Shown here: positions 7,185-16,200 of the stretch, piece by piece
Layout: every line of letters starts with the position of its first letter
How positions within the stretch are numbered: the first letter of the stretch is position 1
NCBI RefSeq assembly: GCF_030161475.1
Contig: NZ_BSUG01000036.1
Location: 1-39,513 of the forward strand
DNA length: 39,513 nucleotides
Source of the DNA: Tetragenococcus halophilus subsp. flandriensis
GTDB taxonomy: Bacteria > Bacillota > Bacilli > Lactobacillales > Enterococcaceae
Direction of reading: 5' to 3'
Position numbers and translations under genes: made by a program
The notes under the pieces: model-generated
Told to the model about the DNA's origin: nothing
Seen by the model: the letters and a program-made list of their open reading frames with translations, nothing else
The model's database searches: none

Positions 7185-10100
7185 TCAAATAGATACTTTA
7201 GAAGTTAAATTTTTATTGGCTGTAGCCATCATTAAACGAATGCGGTTTAATTGATTGACCATTGAAACTCCCGGATCATAATCAATGGCCGTAATATTGG
7301 CTTTTGGATATTGCTGACGTAACTCTTTAAAAACACTTTTACCGACCACATGATTAGGTAAACAACCAAACGGTTGCATACAGATAATATTGTTCACCTC
7401 TGTTTTTAGTAATTCAATCATCTCTCCTGTCAAAAACCAGCCTTCACCCGTTTGATTACCAATCGATAAAACTTGGCTGGCACTTTCAGCAAGTTCTTCG
7501 ATAGGTGTTAGTCCTGTAAAACGATTGGAATGACGTAAAGCTTTATCCATAGGCTTTTGGATTTTTTCAATTATTTTGATCGCAAATTCCACCAGATATT
7601 TACTTTTCTTAGCACCACCTAAGTTTTCCTGCTTCCAGCTTTGGTTATACAAGGAGTAGTTCATAAATCCAACAATATCTGGAACGACCGCTTCTGCCCC
7701 TTCTTTTTCCAATAGATGAACAATATCATTATTCGCTGTTTGCGAATACTTCACTAAAATTTCACCCACAACGCCTACTCGAGGCTTGATTTCATCTGTG
7801 ATAGGAATCTCGTCAAAGTCGTCAATAATAGCTTTCATATTGTGATTGAATTGTGTAAATGAACCGTTTCGCACATTTTTTTCGACTTTTTTCAGCCAAG
7901 TTTGATGTAGACAGTCAACAGCACCCTTTTCTAATTCATAAGGTCTTGTACGATAAACGACCCGCTCGAAGAGATCACCATACATAAAAGCAACAGCTGC
8001 TCGTTTCATTAAAGGTAAGCTTAATTTAAAACCAGGATTACTTTCTACGCCTTGATTTCCCATGGAAACAGAAACCACAGGTATATAGGAAAAACCGGCA
8101 TCTTTTAAAGCTTTTCTTAAAAGCGGAATATAATTTGTCGCGCGACAGCCGCCACCGGTTTGTGACATCATTACACTGGTATTATTTAAATCGTATTTAC
8201 CGCTTTTTAACGCCTCGACCAATTGACCAATGGAAATAATCGCTGGATAACAAGCATCGTTGTTCACATATTGTAATCCTAGGTCGATGGCTTTTCTGTC
8301 TTGTGACGGCAGACAAACGACATTATAACCAGAAGCCTGCAGTGCTATATCTACCAAACCTTCTTGATGAATGGGACTTAACATCGGTAAAAGCAAAGTA
8401 TGACGTTTTTTCATTTCTTTTGTAAAAACAATTTTTTCGGGCTCTTCAAATCTTTTTTCTGCCACAAAATGATTTTTTTCGCGCTCATTAACAGCAGCTT
8501 TTAATGAACGTAGACGGATGCGGATCGCTCCTAAATTAGAACCTTCGTCAATTTTTAGTACAGTATGAATTCTTCCATATTGCGCTAAAATTTCTTCTAC
8601 TTGATCAGTGGTCACTGCATCCAATCCACATCCGAAGGAATTTAATTGTACTAATTCTAAATTTTTTGTTTTTGCCACTAATTGAGCAGCTGCATATAAT
8701 CGTGAGTGATATACCCACTGATTAACCACGCGAAGGTTTCCCACATCACTTAAATGGGAAATACTATCTTCTGTCAGTACATGAAAGCCAACTTGAGTAA
8801 CAACTTCTGAAATCCCATGGTTGACCTCTGGATCTAAATGATAGGGGCGTCCAGCTAAAACCACCCCACGTTCATTCTTGCGCAGCAACATCTCCAGTGT
8901 CTCTTCACCTTTTTGCTGAATATCTTGCTTGAAATTATCTAACTCTTCATAACCATGTCGCAATGCTTGCGCAATTTCTTCTTTTGGGATATTCAGATCG
9001 TTAAATGTAGTAGTTAACGTTTCAACCATAGTTGTTTCGTTGGCCAAGTTTAAATAAGGGTGATAGTAAACCACTTTTCCTGCTCGAATGTCATCGACAT
9101 TATTTTTGATAACGTCAGGATAACTCTGGACAATCGGACAGTTAAAATGATTATCCGCTTTTTGATCTTCCGCTCGTTCAAAAACGATTCCTGGATAAAA
9201 AATTCGGGGAATTCTTTTATCGATCAATTTTTGAATATGACCATGCGCCATTTTTGCAGGATAACAAACCGTATCACTTGGAATTGTCTCGATACCTTTT
9301 TCAAACAACGCTTTATTGGAAGGAGGAGATAGTTTTACTCTAAATCCCAAATCAGTAAAAAATGTATGCCATAATGGATAATTTTCATACATATTCAAAA
9401 CACGAGGAATTCCTATTTCTCCTCGGAAAGCTTCCTTTTTTCTTAGCGGACGATATTTGAATAGACGTTTATATTTATAATTGACCAAGTTTACTTTCTG
9501 ATCTTCTTTTTTTATTTTAATTCTTGCCCCACGTTCACAACGGTTGCCAGTGATAAATTGCCTTCCATCAGAAAACAAGGTGACAGTCAGCATACAGTTA
9601 TTTTCGCACAAACCACATCTAGTAAATTCTTTTTCAGCATGAAAATTCTGTAATTCATCTAAAGAAAGTAAGCTGCTTTTTGTGCCTTCTTTATAATCAT
9701 CCGCAGCAATTAAAGCAGCACCATAGGCTCCCATTAAACCCGCAACTGAGGGGCAAACGACCTGGCGGCCTGTCACTAGTTCAAATGCACGTAAAATCGC
9801 TTGGTTGTAAAAGGTTCCACCCTGGCAAACAATTTTTTCACCTAACTCTTCTGGTCGCCGTGCTTTGATAACCTTATATATAGCATTTTTTATCACTGAA
9901 TATGATAAACCAGCTGAAATATCAGCAACTGTAGCACCTTCTTTTTGTACTTGTTTTACTTTTGAATTCATGAATACCGTACACCTTGAGCCTAAATCAA
10001 CCGGCGCTTTTGAGCTTAAAGCTGCTTTCGCAAAATCTTCAACACCATATTTTAAGGACTTAGCAAATGTTTCAATAAAAGACCCACAGCCTGAAGAGCA

Positions 10101-11426
10101 AGCTTCATTTAGCTGAATAGAAGAAAGCGCACCGTCTTTTATTGTCATCGCCTTCATATCTTGTCCACCGATATCCAAAATAAAATCAACACCTGGTTGA
10201 AAGAAATCAGCAGCTTTGTAGTGCACCATTGTTTCCACTTCACCAATATCGATTTTTAAAGCATTTTTAATAAGCTTTTCCCCATATCCTGTCACACATG
10301 CTTTACCGATAAAAACATCTGCTGGCATGCATTGATAAAGTTTGGTCAACACATCGATTGTCTTTTGTAGTGGCTCTCCTTCGTTATTGCCATAAAAAGA
10401 ATATAAAATACTTCCTTTATCATCGATTAAAACAATTTTAGTGGTGGTCGAGCCTGCATCAATGCCTAAAAAAGCGCTACCACTAAATCCATTTAAAGAA
10501 GATTTTTTCACGGTCGCCTTTTGGTGACGATTTTGAAAATCATTTAGCTCCTTTTCAGAAGCAAATAGAGGCGCCAAAGTATCTGTTGGAATAAGTTGTT
10601 GACCATTACCGTTTAATAAATGGTCCAGTAATTGATCAATAGTCTTCAGGTCATTGGTTTTGGAATAAAGTGCCGCCCCCATGGCGACATAAAGCTGCGA
10701 GTCCTGTGGAAAAATTATATCCTCTTTGGCAATTTGCAAAGTCTCAATAAAACGTTGGCGCAATTCAGACATAAAATAAAGAGGGCCTCCTAAAAAAGCG
10801 ATTTTTCCTCTGATTTTACGTCCCGAAGCCAAACCTGCGATCGTTTGATTTACAACCGCCTGAAAGATACTTGCAGCAATATCTTCCTTATCAGCACCGT
10901 CATTGAGCAATGGTTGAGCATCTGTTTTGGCAAAAACACCACAGCGAGAAGCAATCGGATAAATCTGCTGATAGCCTTTAGCCAACTCATTAACGCCATT
11001 AGTATCTGTTTCTAACAAAGAAGCCATCTGATCGATAAAAGCACCTGTTCCACCTGCACAACTGCCGTTCATACGTTGTTCTAAAGACCCCTCAAAAAAA
11101 GTAATTTTGGCGTCTTCGCCCCCTAATTCAATAGCAACGTCTGTTTCAGGGATCACTTCTTCAACTGTTTTTGTACAAGCGATCACTTCTTGGATAAATG
11201 GAATTTTCATCACTTCTGCTAGAGACATTCCTCCAGAACCGGTAATTGACATTGTTAGCGTTTGGTCACCAATCACTTCTTTGGCTTGTCTTAAAATCTT
11301 TTCGGTCGCTTTTTTTACATCCGAATAATGACGTTCATACTTAGAAAAAACTGGGTTTTGTTTTTGATCTATTATGACAAGCTTTATAGTTGTGGATCCT
11401 ACATCAATCCCTGCTCGTAAAACCAC
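7185..11426 (-). CDS. Giant double-ATPase 2-hydroxyacyl-CoA dehydratase activase-like protein
   Basis: 1413 residues. Two BadF/BadG/BcrA-type (ASKHA) ATPase domains lie in tandem. Domain 1 (about 1-290) has GIDVGSTTIK, LGGEDAK, the cluster-type Cys motif CAGGTG and SRCGVFAK. Domain 2 (about 318-580) has GIDAGSTTTK, DIGGQDMK, CSSGCG and SRCTVF. A Cys-rich linker follows (CGLCENNC near 604, then GNRCERG). The C-terminal ~750 residues resemble DUF2229/HgdB-like dehydratase-component domains, with conserved Cys in VCYPAKMAHG, ACYPAI, GGGCRATNYI and PFGCLPNH. In characterised activators the Cys residues bind a shared 4Fe-4S cluster and ATP drives electron transfer. I expect an oxygen-sensitive iron-sulfur protein, but the substrate is unknown and no hgdAB-type genes are adjacent. 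Start: GTG at 11426 with GAGGGAAGGG upstream, rather than the earlier GTG at 11453. A TetR gene is divergent. Confidence 0.85.
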   Translation of the reverse strand: MVLRAGIDVGSTTIKLVIIDQKQNPVFSKYERHYSDVKKATEKILRQAKEVIGDQTLTMSITGSGGMSLAEVMKIPFIQEVIACTKTVEEVIPETDVAIELGGEDAKITFFEGSLEQRMNGSCAGGTGAFIDQMASLLETDTNGVNELAKGYQQIYPIASRCGVFAKTDAQPLLNDGADKEDIAASIFQAVVNQTIAGLASGRKIRGKIAFLGGPLYFMSELRQRFIETLQIAKEDIIFPQDSQLYVAMGAALYSKTNDLKTIDQLLDHLLNGNGQQLIPTDTLAPLFASEKELNDFQNRHQKATVKKSSLNGFSGSAFLGIDAGSTTTKIVLIDDKGSILYSFYGNNEGEPLQKTIDVLTKLYQCMPADVFIGKACVTGYGEKLIKNALKIDIGEVETMVHYKAADFFQPGVDFILDIGGQDMKAMTIKDGALSSIQLNEACSSGCGSFIETFAKSLKYGVEDFAKAALSSKAPVDLGSRCTVFMNSKVKQVQKEGATVADISAGLSYSVIKNAIYKVIKARRPEELGEKIVCQGGTFYNQAILRAFELVTGRQVVCPSVAGLMGAYGAALIAADDYKEGTKSSLLSLDELQNFHAEKEFTRCGLCENNCMLTVTLFSDGRQFITGNRCERGARIKIKKEDQKVNLVNYKYKRLFKYRPLRKKEAFRGEIGIPRVLNMYENYPLWHTFFTDLGFRVKLSPPSNKALFEKGIETIPSDTVCYPAKMAHGHIQKLIDKRIPRIFYPGIVFERAEDQKADNHFNCPIVQSYPDVIKNNVDDIRAGKVVYYHPYLNLANETTMVETLTTTFNDLNIPKEEIAQALRHGYEELDNFKQDIQQKGEETLEMLLRKNERGVVLAGRPYHLDPEVNHGISEVVTQVGFHVLTEDSISHLSDVGNLRVVNQWVYHSRLYAAAQLVAKTKNLELVQLNSFGCGLDAVTTDQVEEILAQYGRIHTVLKIDEGSNLGAIRIRLRSLKAAVNEREKNHFVAEKRFEEPEKIVFTKEMKKRHTLLLPMLSPIHQEGLVDIALQASGYNVVCLPSQDRKAIDLGLQYVNNDACYPAIISIGQLVEALKSGKYDLNNTSVMMSQTGGGCRATNYIPLLRKALKDAGFSYIPVVSVSMGNQGVESNPGFKLSLPLMKRAAVAFMYGDLFERVVYRTRPYELEKGAVDCLHQTWLKKVEKNVRNGSFTQFNHNMKAIIDDFDEIPITDEIKPRVGVVGEILVKYSQTANNDIVHLLEKEGAEAVVPDIVGFMNYSLYNQSWKQENLGGAKKSKYLVEFAIKIIEKIQKPMDKALRHSNRFTGLTPIEELAESASQVLSIGNQTGEGWFLTGEMIELLKTEVNNIICMQPFGCLPNHVVGKSVFKELRQQYPKANITAIDYDPGVSMVNQLNRIRLMMATANKNLTSKVSI

Positions 11427-11457
11427 TTGAAACCCTTCCCTCTTATCAAACACTTTG

Positions 11458-11487
11458 TTGAATAACTAACAAGAAGTCTGATATAAT
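11458..11487 (+). promoter_or_regulatory. Promoter of the TetR gene
   Basis: TTGAAT (11458-11463), 18-bp spacer, TATAAT (11482-11487) with a TG extension. The leader before the ATG at 11599 is about 105 nt. Confidence 0.55.
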
Positions 11488-11516
11488 CTTTATGTATAGT
11501 TTAAAATGCTTTCTTT

Positions 11517-11533
11517 TTGTTTGCAATAAACAA
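11517..11533. promoter_or_regulatory. Candidate operator palindrome between activase and TetR genes
   Basis: TTGTTT-GCAAT-AAACAA: perfect 6-bp arms around 5 bp. A looser GTTT-n7-AAAC copy lies at 11543-11557. Position in the divergent intergenic region fits a TetR operator, but AT-rich palindromes this short also occur by chance. Confidence 0.3.
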
Positions 11534-11598
11534 TCTTTCAGCGTTTGTGATATAAACAACAAAGACGAGATATTCGTTGGTTAAGTGAGGGACTTTTT

Positions 11599-12207
11599 AT
11601 GAAAAACAAGACCGATCTTCGTGTGATTCGTACTAGAAAAATGATTTTAGATGCTTTTATGAAACTAGTTAGTGAAAAAGGATACAATAATGTAACCATT
11701 CAAAATATCGCAGAAAAAGCTATGATCAACCGCGCAACTTTTTATGCTCATTTTAAAGATAAAGAAGATCTCTATGAATCAATTTTTAACCAATCTTTAA
11801 ATGCGCTAACACCTCTTCTAGATCCTGCTCAAGTGCTGCAAGATAATAAGATACAACTTAAAAAAATCAAACAAATCTTAACACAGCTGCACGATGTCAT
11901 TTATGCTAATCGAGATTTTTTTGCAATCATCTTAAGTGGTAATTCATTAGAAATTTTCCGTAAGAAACTTGCAAGTATTACTTATGAAAAATATATCGAT
12001 ATTTTTGCTTGTTTACGTATTACTGAAAATGACGTTGAAATCCCTATCAGTTTTATCATTGAATTTATGTCTTCCATTTATATTAGTACGCTGCATTGGT
12101 GGATACAAAATGATAACGCGATGACTTCAGAAGAACTAGCTAGCTTAGTGATTAAATTGATCGGTAACGGTCATTTAACTGTAATGGGAATTGAAGTTGA
12201 GAAATGA
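11599..12207 (+). CDS. TetR/AcrR family transcriptional regulator
   Basis: 202 residues. The N-terminal helix-turn-helix domain spans about 8-55 (TRKMILDAFMKLVSEKGYNN, TIQNIAEKAMINRATFYAHF, KDKEDLYESIF), the hallmark of the family. The C-terminal domain resembles the type seen in DhaS-like TetR proteins; the ligand is unknown. Start ATG with GTGAGGGA upstream. It is divergent from the giant activase-like gene with 172 bp between starts, so local control of that gene is the simplest inference. No clear terminator separates it from phoP; the phoP promoter lies 60 bp downstream. Confidence 0.9.
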   Translation: MKNKTDLRVIRTRKMILDAFMKLVSEKGYNNVTIQNIAEKAMINRATFYAHFKDKEDLYESIFNQSLNALTPLLDPAQVLQDNKIQLKKIKQILTQLHDVIYANRDFFAIILSGNSLEIFRKKLASITYEKYIDIFACLRITENDVEIPISFIIEFMSSIYISTLHWWIQNDNAMTSEELASLVIKLIGNGHLTVMGIEVEK

Positions 12208-12266
12208 ACAAATAAATTTTACATCTACATTTAAAGTTCTCTTCAATAGTTCTTTGCCCTTCTTCA

Positions 12267-12300
12267 TGCTAAAATAAGGTAAGCCATACTTCGGCTTATC
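12267..12300 (+). promoter_or_regulatory. phoPR promoter (extended -10) and leader hairpin
   Basis: TGCTAAAAT (12267-12275) is an extended -10 without a clear -35. It is followed at 12278-12300 by a hairpin (GGTAAGCC pairing with GGCTTATC, one G-U) near the 5' end of the transcript. Upstream TTTTACA (12217) and TTTAAAG (12230) are only weakly like the PhoP-box repeats of the pst genes. Confidence 0.5.
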
Positions 12301-12332
12301 TTTACTATTATATGCAAAAATAGGAGTATATT

Positions 12333-13031
12333 ATGAAAAAAATTTTAGTTGTGGATGATGAGCCTTCTATTGTTACTTTATTGACTTTTAACCTGGAAAA
12401 AGCTGGTTATCAAGTAACCAGTGCTGAAGATGGGAAAAAAGCTTATGAATTAGCAAGGACTCAAACTTTCGATTTTATTATTTTAGATGTCATGCTTCCT
12501 TTTATCGACGGTATCGATTTGACGAAAAAATTAAGACAGGAAAAAATTGACACCCCTATTTTAATTTTAACGGCAAAAAATGAATCCATTGATCGAATTT
12601 TAGGCCTGGAAATTGGTGCAGATGATTATTTAACCAAGCCCTTTAGCCCTAGAGAAGTTATAGCACGCATCAAAGCAATCTCTCGTCGACTAGAAGTACG
12701 GCCAGTACAAAGTAATGATGAAGAAGCTTCCGAGATTTTACGGGCCGGAAATATCGTTTGTAATATGGATGATTATCAAGTAACTGTAAATGAGGAAACA
12801 ATCGAATTAACGCCAAAAGAATTTGAACTGCTTGTATACTTTATGAAAAGAAAGGGTCGTGTCATTTCTCGTGATATTCTACTTGATCGTATTTGGCATT
12901 TTGATTTTGCTGGACAAAATCGAATCGTTGATGTTCATATCGGTCATTTAAGAGAAAAGATTGAAGAAGATCCTAAGCACCCTAAGTATATTCAGACTGT
13001 TCGAGGCTTTGGCTATAAGTTTCAGGAGTAA
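12333..13031 (+). CDS. phoP: OmpR-family response regulator PhoP
   Basis: 232 residues. Receiver domain about 1-118, with acidic pocket DDE (9-11), phosphoacceptor Asp52 in LDVMLPF, the Thr in ILTAKN and Lys in LTKPFSPRE. The C-terminal winged helix covers about 133-232 (ELTPKEFELLVYFMKRKGRV, VDVHIGHLREKIEEDPKHP, IQTVRGFGYKF). Start ATG with AGGAG 6 nt upstream. The kinase gene follows after 6 bp. The convergent pstS beyond it and the pst operon 8 kb away make phosphate response the natural assignment; the name rests on this context as well as similarity. Confidence 0.9.
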   Translation: MKKILVVDDEPSIVTLLTFNLEKAGYQVTSAEDGKKAYELARTQTFDFIILDVMLPFIDGIDLTKKLRQEKIDTPILILTAKNESIDRILGLEIGADDYLTKPFSPREVIARIKAISRRLEVRPVQSNDEEASEILRAGNIVCNMDDYQVTVNEETIELTPKEFELLVYFMKRKGRVISRDILLDRIWHFDFAGQNRIVDVHIGHLREKIEEDPKHPKYIQTVRGFGYKFQE

Positions 13032-13037
13032 GGCGCT

Positions 13038-14753
13038 ATGATAAAAAATAAAGGTAAATATATTATATGGCTGATTGCTTTATTGTTTCTATTCTTTGCT
13101 AGCTGGCAACTCATTAGTAATTTTTATGATCAACAGGTCTTAAGACAACACGAAGATTTTTTACGACAGAAAACTTCTTCTTTTATTCGTTTAACTAATA
13201 ATGAAAATGAGGATTTTACTGAAACGGCTTTAGATTATGTAAAAGATTCAGATGAAAGGATTACTCAACTAACAAAAACGGGAAAAATTATTTTTGACAC
13301 CTTTGATACTGAACTTTCTGGCAGCCGTTCTAGACGCCCTGAAGTAAAAGCTGTATTAGAAGGAAATGCTTCAGGACAATCGGTACGCAGGAGTCCAACT
13401 TTAGAACAAGAAGTCTTATATGTAGCTATACCCATAAAAGAAAACGGTGAAATCACGCAAATCATCCGTATGGCAGAACCTACTAAAAACTTCTTACCTG
13501 AAGCAAAACAAATGAAACAAGCCATTTTCTTGGTTAACTTTGTTTTTTGGCTCATACTAACCCTGATTATTCTAAGTATTTTACGTAGACAAAATCGGCC
13601 TGTAGAAACTATCTTGCCTGTGATCAAGCAAATGATTAAGGAACCCGAACAGCAAAAAAAGATTCTGCAAAATTCTCCTGGCTGGCAAGAACTTTACCAG
13701 AGTATTAATACTTTAAGTAAGCAAATGAGCGATACTTATTATGCTTTTACTACTTCTGAAAGACAATTTTATACCCTATTGAATGATTTGATTGTAGGTG
13801 TATTTATCATTGATGAAACAGGAAATGTTATATTTACTAATGAAACACTGAAGCAACAATTAAATATTAATGCTCAAAAAATCAACCAACCCTTTACTAC
13901 TGTGATTACAGATCCGCAATTAATCCAAATGATTTATCAGACCCATGATTCAAAGCTGATAAATAAGAAAATACGGACTACGGATACAAATTATTTATTG
14001 GATGTAACGATTCGCTTATTCCAAGATACTGGTTATATTTTTGGCATTTCTTATGATATGACCCGCATCTCTCAATTAGAAAAACTTCAGAACGACTTTA
14101 TTGGAAATGTTTCTCATGAGCTTAAAACGCCAGTCACTTCTTTAATTGGTTTTACTGAAACCTTGCTTGATGGTGCAAAGGATGACCCTGAAACACTCAA
14201 ATCATTTTTAGAAATTATGCAAAAAGATGCTTATCGCTTGCAAGATTTAGTTCAAGAAATTATAGAATCATCAAAAAGCTCTGATACAAACTATGTCATC
14301 ACCCCAATAAATCTAGCAAATCTCCTTGAAAAGATTGTCAATGATTATCATACGGTCATTCAAGAAAAAGATTTACAATTGTCAATCAATGGTCCTAAAG
14401 ATCTCATTTTCAATAGTAAAATCGAGTTACTTACAGCCATTTGTAAAAACCTAATTGAAAATGCGGTTCATTATACTTCAGCTCAAGGTAAAATTAATAT
14501 TCGTTTTTATAAAGAAAATAACAAACTAATCCTTTCAGTAGAAGATAATGGCATTGGTATCAGTCAACAAGAACAAGAACGTATCTTCGAACGTTTTTAC
14601 CGCATAGATAAGGCACGTGCTCGTAATTCTGGCGGAAATGGTTTAGGATTAGCCATTGTAAAAGACTATAGTGAAATTTTGGGCGGTCAGGTAAAAATCG
14701 ATAGTTATCCAGGCCTAGGGTCCACATTTATCGTTCGCTTACCCTTTTTATAA
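13038..14753 (+). CDS. phoR: Sensor histidine kinase PhoR
   Basis: 571 residues. Transmembrane helix 1 at about 8-28, an extracytoplasmic domain of about 130 residues, transmembrane helix 2 at about 160-182, a linker, a PAS-like domain (about 238-345) and the kinase core. The H-box NVSHELKTPVTSL has the phosphorylated His360. N-box NLIENAVHY, G1 VEDNGIGI, F-box ERFYRIDKARARNSGGNGLG and a final G-box follow. Built like Gram-positive PhoR/WalK-type kinases. Cotranscribed with phoP. In Bacillus-type systems PhoR responds to phosphate or wall-precursor signals; what it senses here cannot be seen. Confidence 0.9.
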   Translation: MIKNKGKYIIWLIALLFLFFASWQLISNFYDQQVLRQHEDFLRQKTSSFIRLTNNENEDFTETALDYVKDSDERITQLTKTGKIIFDTFDTELSGSRSRRPEVKAVLEGNASGQSVRRSPTLEQEVLYVAIPIKENGEITQIIRMAEPTKNFLPEAKQMKQAIFLVNFVFWLILTLIILSILRRQNRPVETILPVIKQMIKEPEQQKKILQNSPGWQELYQSINTLSKQMSDTYYAFTTSERQFYTLLNDLIVGVFIIDETGNVIFTNETLKQQLNINAQKINQPFTTVITDPQLIQMIYQTHDSKLINKKIRTTDTNYLLDVTIRLFQDTGYIFGISYDMTRISQLEKLQNDFIGNVSHELKTPVTSLIGFTETLLDGAKDDPETLKSFLEIMQKDAYRLQDLVQEIIESSKSSDTNYVITPINLANLLEKIVNDYHTVIQEKDLQLSINGPKDLIFNSKIELLTAICKNLIENAVHYTSAQGKINIRFYKENNKLILSVEDNGIGISQQEQERIFERFYRIDKARARNSGGNGLGLAIVKDYSEILGGQVKIDSYPGLGSTFIVRLPFL

Positions 14754-14769
14754 CTTGCAATCAAGCGCA

Positions 14770-14805
14770 AAAAAACCAAGCAGTATTTTGACTGCTTGGT
14801 TTTTT
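14770..14805. terminator. Bidirectional terminator between phoR and pstS
   Basis: A6-CCAAGCAGT pairs with ACTGCTTGG-T6 around a 6-nt loop, so it has a T-tract in both directions. It lies between two convergent genes and can serve both. Confidence 0.9.
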
Positions 14806-14809
14806 ACTG

Positions 14810-15706
14810 CTATTTTATTTCTGTTACTTCTCCTTGAGCGTCACGCTCTACTTGCATCTCTGTAATTGGTAGGTAGCCTAATTGTTTGACGGGACCATTT
14901 TGAATACCTTCTGAAACCATGTAGTCAAGAAACTTTTCTACTTCGGGATCCGGTTCACCTTGTGTATACATATGCTCATAAGACCAAATTTCCCAGTCGT
15001 TCGTTTTTATAGCATCCTCTGTAGGTTTTACACCATCAATCGCTAGTTCCTGTAAGGAATCATCAAGATATGATAAAGCCAAGTAGCTAATTGAACCTGG
15101 TGTTTCAGCAACAATCTTTTTTACAGTTCCTGAAGAATCCTGTTCTTGTGCTTGAACCGTTTCAGCGCCATCTAACGCCCATTTCTCAAATGTATCTCGC
15201 GTGCCACTTCCTGAAGCGCGGTTGACTACTGAAATCTCCTGATCATTTCCCCCTACTTCTTTCCAATTTGTAATTTCCCCTGTAAAGATATCAATCAGCT
15301 CTTCTTTGGATAATTCTTTCACTCCTGCATCTTTATTGACGACAGGTGCCATACCTACCACAGCCACTTTATGATCTACTAATTTATCTGCATCAACACC
15401 TTCTTTTTCTTCAGCAAATACATCAGAATTACCAATCGTGACTGCACCACTTTCTACTTGACTTAGTCCAGTACCACTGCCGCCACCTTGAACAGAAATA
15501 TTATAGTCAGGATTTTCCTGTGTAAATTCTTCCTGGCCCGCATCTACCAATGGTTGTAAAGCAGTGGAACCCACAGCAACAATTTTATTTTGTCCCTGGG
15601 AAGAATCACCCGTTTGGTTTGCACCAGCACCATTTTCCGCATTCCCTCCAGCACAACCTGCTAATAAAATCCCAGCTACTAAGAACATACTGGTCAATTT
15701 TTTCAT
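14810..15706 (-). CDS. pstS: Phosphate ABC transporter substrate-binding lipoprotein (second copy)
   Basis: 298 residues. Signal peptide with lipobox LAGC (Cys18) and an Asn/Gly-rich linker, then a phosphate-binding domain. Binding-loop motifs: AVGSTALQPLV, GGGSGTGLSQV, NRASGSGTRDTFEKW and QEQDSSGTVKKIV. It is clearly paralogous to the other pstS at 22828-23682 over nearly its whole length, with a longer linker. It is not next to any permease gene, so it presumably feeds the PstCAB transporter encoded 6 kb away. Upstream are CTTTACA-like repeats (15789-15849) and a long leader hairpin (15731-15780), suggesting PhoP-controlled induction at low phosphate. It faces phoPR across a shared terminator. 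Confidence 0.92.
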   Translation of the reverse strand: MKKLTSMFLVAGILLAGCAGGNAENGAGANQTGDSSQGQNKIVAVGSTALQPLVDAGQEEFTQENPDYNISVQGGGSGTGLSQVESGAVTIGNSDVFAEEKEGVDADKLVDHKVAVVGMAPVVNKDAGVKELSKEELIDIFTGEITNWKEVGGNDQEISVVNRASGSGTRDTFEKWALDGAETVQAQEQDSSGTVKKIVAETPGSISYLALSYLDDSLQELAIDGVKPTEDAIKTNDWEIWSYEHMYTQGEPDPEVEKFLDYMVSEGIQNGPVKQLGYLPITEMQVERDAQGEVTEIK

Positions 15707-15730
15707 GAAAATTGTTCCCCTTTCTCCTAT

Positions 15731-15780
15731 AAAAAATTAAGCTTAAATTGTCATTCTTTCCTTTGACAACTTAAGCTTAA
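15731..15780 (-). promoter_or_regulatory. Long leader hairpin with U-tract before pstS
   Basis: Two 17-nt arms (15737-15753 and 15764-15780) pair fully with one G-U, around a 10-nt loop. On the minus strand a T6 run follows at once, then the AGGAG-like region and the ATG about 25 nt later. As RNA it is a terminator-like attenuator; as DNA the same inverted repeat could be an operator, since it holds TTGTCA on both strands. Confidence 0.55.
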
Positions 15781-15788
15781 CAAGCCAA

Positions 15789-15849
15789 TGTAAATCACAG
15801 ATAAATTTTATGTAAAGCTTTGGACAATCTATGTAAAGTTTACGTTAAC
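15789..15849 (-). promoter_or_regulatory. PhoP-box-like repeats upstream of pstS
   Basis: Minus-strand copies of CTTTACA or ATTTACA end at 15832, 15811 and 15789, spaced 21 and 22 bp. Weaker matches lie at the intermediate positions (15822, 15800) and at 15843. This gives a ladder with about 11-bp phasing on one face of the helix, as in PhoP boxes of Bacillus (TTWACA-type repeats). Confidence 0.6.
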
Positions 15850-16158
15850 TTTTTATAAAAAGATAAAAAGATGATTGACCCTTTTTTTAAAACTCATCAT
15901 TACAAAAGAGCACGTAGTTTTTATAATTATAGAGCTCCTTCGTCAATCTTCCTCTAGTTTTACTTTCATCATAATTTAAGAAAATCTCATTTACTAACCT
16001 TTCTTTGCTATACTTAGGTCAGTAATTCTTTTTTGCTAACCCTTCTTTTCCAGGATATTCTTCTTCATAATTTCAGTATACTAAATGGAAGATAAGGAGG
16101 AAAGCCTTTACAACAGTCTTCTTTCCCTCTTCAAAAGATATATTTCCTTTATAGTTAA
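15850..16158. other. Gene-free AT-rich stretch
   Basis: Between the pstS control region and the liaZ terminator I see no convincing gene. Two TATACT boxes on the plus strand (one with a TG extension, near 16009) and an AAGGAGG (near 16096) occur, but no start codon follows the latter at the right distance. It may hold an unrecognised small RNA or be a decayed gene. Confidence 0.5.
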
Positions 16159-16200
16159 AAATAACCGCTTATTTGAAAATATCCAAATAAACGGTTATTT
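16156..16200 (-). terminator. Terminator of the liaXYZ operon
   Basis: 17-bp stem (AAATAACCG-TTATTTG type arms with one G-U, 16159-16200) around an 8-nt loop, followed by TTTTTAACT on the minus strand. It abuts the liaZ stop. Confidence 0.85.
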
